From positions 13,883 through 77,882 of the forward strand of contig NZ_LWAH01000011.1 of assembly GCF_001632285.1 (NCBI RefSeq): DNA of 64,000 bases, written 5' to 3'. Shown in pieces: positions 60,206-64,000 of this stretch. The notes beneath the pieces were generated by a model. It ran no database searches and was not told the DNA's origin. It worked only from the letters and a program-made list of their open reading frames with translations. The DNA comes from Moraxella catarrhalis. Lineage in GTDB: Bacteria; Pseudomonadota; Gammaproteobacteria; Pseudomonadales; Moraxellaceae. The stretch's first letter is position 1. The number at the start of each line of letters is the position of its first letter. Both the position numbers and the translations under genes were made by a program.

Positions 60206-61180
60206 ATGTCCGAATTTTCCCTAATCCATACCCATTTTAAGCACCTAACCGCCCCCCACCAACATACCGTGTTGGGCATTGGTGATGACTGTGCCATCAG
60301 CAACATTCCCCCAAACAGTCAGCTGGTCAGCTGTGTGGATACGCTGGTGGCAGGACGGCATTTTGTCCATGAGACCAGCCCCCACGCCATCGCTTATAAA
60401 TCGGTGGCGGTCAATCTGTCCGACCTTGCCAGCATGGGAGCGACGCCTTATGCCATTTTGGTGGGCTTATCTTTACCAAAGTTCATGGCAAATGACAACT
60501 TTTGTCAGGCATTTGCAGAGGGTTTGGCGGCTGCTTGCACACCGTTTGGGATAGAGCTGATTGGGGGAGACACCACAAGCTCACCCATTTTAACGATTTC
60601 AGTAACGGCACTTGGATTTGTGCCACATGGGCAGGCAATCACACGCCAAGGGGCATGCGTGGGCGATGTGGTGTGTGTCAGTGGTACGGTGGGGCTGGCA
60701 AGCCTTGCTTTGCATGGGATTTTGGACGATTTACATGGAGACGGACACGCCAACCGACCGCCAAAGAGCTTGCCTGAAAAATTACGCCAAGCCATGCAAT
60801 ACCCCGCCCCACAAGTGGCACTTGGCAGGCAGCTCATCGGCTTTGCAAATAGCATGATAGACATCTCGGACGGTTTGGGGCAGGATTTGGGGCATATCTT
60901 AACCGCTTCAAATGTCGGTGCGGTGATTGACCTTGATGCCATACCCAGTGATGCCTTGCTTGATGCCTTGCCCCATGCCCAAAAATGGCAACATCAAATC
61001 AATGGGGGCGATGATTATCAGTTGTGCTTGACCATGACAAAAGCAAATTTTAAACAATTTAATCAATCATATCCAAACAGCATCTTTGCCATTGGTGAAA
61101 TCGTGGCACAGCAAGGGTTAACATTGATGAATCATCATCAAAAAGTGGATTTAACAGTACAAGGGTGGGAGCATTTTTAA
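60206..61180 (+). CDS. thiL: thiamine-monophosphate kinase
   Basis: The 324-residue ATP-grasp-like PurM-fold kinase begins MSEFSLIHTHFK and has VLGIGDDCAISN, KSVAVNLSDLASMGATPYAIL, LIGGDTTSSP, IDISDGLGQDLGHIL and GGDDYQL. It makes thiamine diphosphate. The ATG at 60206 fits homologues. It is normally followed by pgpA; here a large gene intervenes one base after its stop. Confidence 0.96.
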   Translation: MSEFSLIHTHFKHLTAPHQHTVLGIGDDCAISNIPPNSQLVSCVDTLVAGRHFVHETSPHAIAYKSVAVNLSDLASMGATPYAILVGLSLPKFMANDNFCQAFAEGLAAACTPFGIELIGGDTTSSPILTISVTALGFVPHGQAITRQGACVGDVVCVSGTVGLASLALHGILDDLHGDGHANRPPKSLPEKLRQAMQYPAPQVALGRQLIGFANSMIDISDGLGQDLGHILTASNVGAVIDLDAIPSDALLDALPHAQKWQHQINGGDDYQLCLTMTKANFKQFNQSYPNSIFAIGEIVAQQGLTLMNHHQKVDLTVQGWEHF

Positions 61181-61181
61181 C

Positions 61182-63215
61182 ATGAATGAATTACAATCAA
61201 TTAATGATTTATTTAAAAATCGTATTTTTAGAATACCAAATTATCAAAGAGGTTACGCTTGGCAAAACCCCCAGTTAAGTGATTTTTGGAAAGATGTCAT
61301 CATTCTGCCACAAGATAAAAGTCATTATACAGGTGTATTGTCTCTAAAAAAGATTGAAAATATTGATGAAAAATACAAAGATGAGCGATGGCTGATTGAA
61401 CAAGGTGTAACGCCATTTCATATTGTTGATGGTCAGCAGCGATTAACGACTTGCGTGATATTCATTCAGGCTTTTATTGAATTTTTTGAAGAAAAAAATC
61501 CCAATGTTATCATTGATGATAAATCATTATCTGAATTAAAATCTTATTATCTTTATCAAGAAAAGGACAATAAAATCCTAACAGCTTATAAATTTGGTTA
61601 TGAAGTTGATAATCCAAGCTTTAATTATTTAAAACAAAAAATTTTTAATAGTCAAGAAAGTGGAAATGTCCAAGAAACTTTTTATACACTTAACCTTGAA
61701 AAAGCTAAATCATTTTTTAAAGAAGAAATAGAAAGTTTATTTAATAAAAAAAATGATGAAAATTCCGAACAAAATGGTGAAAATTCAGTCATCGAATTAT
61801 TTACCAAAATAACTCAGAATTTTTTATTTAATATCTATGAGATTAGTAATGATTTTAATGTATTTGTTGCCTTTGAGACCATGAATAATCGTGGTAAAAA
61901 ATTATCAAATTTAGAATTATTAAAAAATAGAATTTTATATTTAATCACACTTTATGACAGTCATGTTTTGTCCAAAGATGACGAGAATACATTGACTGAT
62001 TTTGTTAATGAAACATGGTCAGAGATTTATTATCAATTGGGCAGAAATAAGAATAATCCATTGTCTGATGATGATTTTTTGCGTAATTATTGGATTATTT
62101 ATTTTCATTATACCAAAAAAAGAGGAAGTGATTATATTGATTACTTTTTAAATGAAAAATTTACCGCTGAACAAATCTACGATTATAATCATGGTAATGG
62201 CGAGGGATTAGACCCCGAAAAATTAAAAGACTATTTGAATAAACTAAAATTGTTATCACAGCATTGGTACAATATACATTTCCCAAATGAAAACTATTCG
62301 CCAAAAGAAAGATTGTGGTTAAATTGCTTAAATCGATTAGGTTTTATGTATTTTAGACCATTAATTACTGTGTTGTTTTTAAAAAATAGTGGCATAAAGA
62401 CAGGTGATAGAGTTAAAATCCTTAAAAGTATTGAACGATTTATTTTTATTCATTTTAGATTAAATCGTAATCAATCAAACTCTGGCGAAACGCCATTTTA
62501 TAATTTGGCTAATCGTATTGCCAGCCAAACTGATCAGGACAGCGAAAATAATATTGAAAAAATAGATAAAGCATTAAAAGAACAATTGCACCGATGGTTT
62601 AAAAAAACAGATGATGAGAAGGATCCGTTTGAACCAAAATATTTTAATGATTATATTCAAACAAGACATTTGGGATTTTATGGTTGGAATGGGCTGCACT
62701 ACTTTTTATATGAATATGAATATTCCCTATTTTCAAATTATGGTAATGAAAAAATAGAATGGAGTTTATTTGTTAAGCCTGATGGTAACGATAAGGTGTC
62801 TATTGAACACATTTACCCACAAAATCCAAAAGATGAAGATTGGCAAGACTTCATAAACTATTCGGCAGATGAAAGAAAGTTGTTGCAAAATTCATTAGGT
62901 AATTTATTGCCATTATCTTTTAGTATTAATAGTAGTCTACAAAATACTTGCTTTAAAGATAAGAAAAATCAGAAACTTGATGCAAAAGGTAATGAAAAAA
63001 GGCGTGGTTATACCCAAGGATCTCATTGTGAAATTGAAGTGGCAAAAAATGAAATATGGACGGCTGACACCATCAAACAAAGGGGTTTAAAACTGCTGGA
63101 ATTTATGGAAGAGCGTTGGGGTATTTCATTGGGCGATGATTTGGCAAAAATACAACTGTTAGGATTGTCTTTTTTGGATGATGCTAAAACAGAAAAGGAA
63201 AAGGGAAAGCAATGA
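61182..63215 (+). CDS. DUF262/DUF1524 protein, GmrSD-like type IV restriction enzyme
   Basis: The 677-residue protein has an N-terminal DUF262 domain with FRIPNYQRGYAW (about 18-29), FHIVDGQQRLTTC (about 77-89) and MNNRGKKLSNLELLKNR (about 233-249). These are the ParB-like nucleotide-hydrolysis motifs of GmrS. The C-terminal DUF1524 domain contains SIEHIYPQNP (about 541), the His-Me nuclease motif of GmrD. Single-chain GmrSD-like enzymes cut modified phage DNA. It is far more AT-rich than its neighbours and sits inside the thiL-pgpA pair, starting one base after thiL and overlapping pgpA by four bases. This points to acquisition by transfer. GGAG lies upstream. Confidence 0.88.
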   Translation: MNELQSINDLFKNRIFRIPNYQRGYAWQNPQLSDFWKDVIILPQDKSHYTGVLSLKKIENIDEKYKDERWLIEQGVTPFHIVDGQQRLTTCVIFIQAFIEFFEEKNPNVIIDDKSLSELKSYYLYQEKDNKILTAYKFGYEVDNPSFNYLKQKIFNSQESGNVQETFYTLNLEKAKSFFKEEIESLFNKKNDENSEQNGENSVIELFTKITQNFLFNIYEISNDFNVFVAFETMNNRGKKLSNLELLKNRILYLITLYDSHVLSKDDENTLTDFVNETWSEIYYQLGRNKNNPLSDDDFLRNYWIIYFHYTKKRGSDYIDYFLNEKFTAEQIYDYNHGNGEGLDPEKLKDYLNKLKLLSQHWYNIHFPNENYSPKERLWLNCLNRLGFMYFRPLITVLFLKNSGIKTGDRVKILKSIERFIFIHFRLNRNQSNSGETPFYNLANRIASQTDQDSENNIEKIDKALKEQLHRWFKKTDDEKDPFEPKYFNDYIQTRHLGFYGWNGLHYFLYEYEYSLFSNYGNEKIEWSLFVKPDGNDKVSIEHIYPQNPKDEDWQDFINYSADERKLLQNSLGNLLPLSFSINSSLQNTCFKDKKNQKLDAKGNEKRRGYTQGSHCEIEVAKNEIWTADTIKQRGLKLLEFMEERWGISLGDDLAKIQLLGLSFLDDAKTEKEKGKQ

Positions 63216-63817
63216 CCAGCCACAAACCTGACATTCGTCAAGCAAACCCTTGCCCGCCTTGCCCTGCCACCGCCACGGCTTGGGAGAAGGCGATTTATTG
63301 GCTTGGGGTTGGGCTTGGCACAGGTTTGCCTAAAAAAGCCCCCGGCACTTGGGGAACAGTGGGCGGGCTTATGATTGCTTTGCCCATGCTTTTGTTGGGA
63401 TTTTGGGGATTTTTGGTGGTTGTGGTGGTTGGCTGTTTGGTTGGCAGTTATGTGTGTGGCAAAACCTCAAAGCTGATGGGCGTACACGATGACCCACACA
63501 TTGTCTTTGATGAATGGGTGGGCATGTGGATTTCGCTTTTGCCAAGTGTGTGGTTGCTTGCTCAAACACAAGATACAGCTAAAACTGGCTTAGAGTATTG
63601 CCACCCAAGCACTGCGTTATTATTCATTGTCCCTTTTGTTTTATTTCGCTTTTTTGATATCATGAAGCCCCCTCCGATTAAATGGGTGGATAAAAATGTC
63701 TCTGGTGGATTTGGGATATTGATTGATGATGTGTTGGCAGGGGTGATGGCAGTAATTTTCATTTTCATGCTTAGGGCGATTTTAATTTTAATGCTTAGTT
63801 GGTTTATGTTTTACTAA
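63212..63817 (+). CDS. pgpA: phosphatidylglycerophosphatase A
   Basis: The 201-residue membrane protein has IYWLGVGLGTGLPKKAPGTWGTVGG, DDPHIVFDEWVGMWISL and FRFFDIMKPPPIKWVD ... GGFGILIDDVLAGVMA, all PgpA motifs. It removes phosphate from phosphatidylglycerophosphate. The ATG overlaps the preceding stop (ATGA). An N-terminal extension of about 30 residues precedes the family core. Confidence 0.94.
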   Translation: MTSHKPDIRQANPCPPCPATATAWEKAIYWLGVGLGTGLPKKAPGTWGTVGGLMIALPMLLLGFWGFLVVVVVGCLVGSYVCGKTSKLMGVHDDPHIVFDEWVGMWISLLPSVWLLAQTQDTAKTGLEYCHPSTALLFIVPFVLFRFFDIMKPPPIKWVDKNVSGGFGILIDDVLAGVMAVIFIFMLRAILILMLSWFMFY

Positions 63818-63913
63818 AGAGTGAACAAATTTTATGCCAAGTTAAAATTTGTGCTAAAATAGCCACACATATTGGCAAAAATCATCAACCAGTCATCACA
63901 TGTTTACCGTCTT

Positions 63914-64000
63914 TTTAAACCGTCTTAAACCGTCTTAAACCGTCTTAAACCGTCTTAAACCGTCTTAAACCGTCTTAAACCGTCTTAAAGCGTCTTAAAG
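63914..64000 (+). repeat. 10-bp tandem repeat reaching the window edge
   Basis: From 63921, CGTCTTAAAC is repeated six times exactly, then CGTCTTAAAG twice up to base 64000. A degenerate unit precedes it. All six frames hit TAA or another stop within 30 bases, so it is not coding. The array may continue beyond the window. Confidence 0.93.

Noticed and set aside
63921..64000. CRISPR array or DNA-uptake sequence
   Set aside because: Units are 10 bp without spacers, so it is not CRISPR. ACCGTCTTAA resembles the Neisseria uptake word at 8 of 10 bases, but it is tandem rather than scattered, and that word is not known from Moraxella.

Overview
The window looks like chromosomal DNA of a Moraxella-like gammaproteobacterium (family Moraxellaceae). 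Base composition is moderately AT-rich. The protein sequences and gene order (ibaG-murA-hisG-hisD-hisC, a pst-phoBR-ppx block, tpiA-secG, a short dcw cluster) fit that family. This is judged from sequence knowledge and was not searched. Almost everything is housekeeping; there is no insertion sequence, prophage or CRISPR array.

Layout. 1-2237: end of an ABC uptake operon (lipoprotein binding protein, alkaline-phosphatase-superfamily enzyme, permease cut by the window edge), all minus. 2866-2941: tRNA-Gly. 3090-10716: phosphate regulon on minus (pstS-pstC-pstA-pstB, phoB-phoR, ppx), with six 11-bp Pho half-sites in front of pstS. 10911-18773: mostly plus-strand genes (M48 lipoprotein peptidase, BolA, a broken lipoprotein gene, SulP carrier, sulfur-transferase-like protein, thioredoxin, Rho, Ala-rich lipoprotein, Ohr), with an RluA-type pseudouridine synthase on minus. 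18950-27499: minus genes for fumarase, hisC, hisD, hisG, murA, IbaG, a BON lipoprotein (DolP-like), YraN and an RDD protein. 27674: rlmH.

28286-30125 is a small variable islet: an 89-bp copy of the pnp 3' end, a frameshifted HD-hydrolase relic, and an unfamiliar two-gene cassette behind a consensus promoter overlapped by a 36-bp palindrome. 30193-44161 is an ancient translation/transcription block (pnp, rpsO, truB, rbfA, infB, nusA, rimP, tRNA-fMet, tRNA-Leu, secG, tpiA). Lineage-specific genes interrupt it: a beta-barrel outer-membrane protein between rpsO and truB, and two PRC/DUF2382 stress-type genes between rbfA and infB. 44355-51908 is a short dcw cluster (rsmH-ftsL-ftsI-murE-murF-mraY). 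Then come gltX, tRNA-Ala and tRNA-Glu, a YdjM-like membrane protein, a DUF3025/glutamine-amidotransferase/homoserine-kinase run, hisF, and ribH-nusB-thiL-pgpA. An AT-rich DUF262/DUF1524 (GmrSD-like) defence gene is inserted between thiL and pgpA. The window ends inside a 10-bp tandem repeat.

The best candidates for something undescribed are the two-gene cassette at 28993-30125, the DUF262 gene inside the thiL-pgpA operon, the membrane-free PhoR, and the decanucleotide repeat at the right edge.
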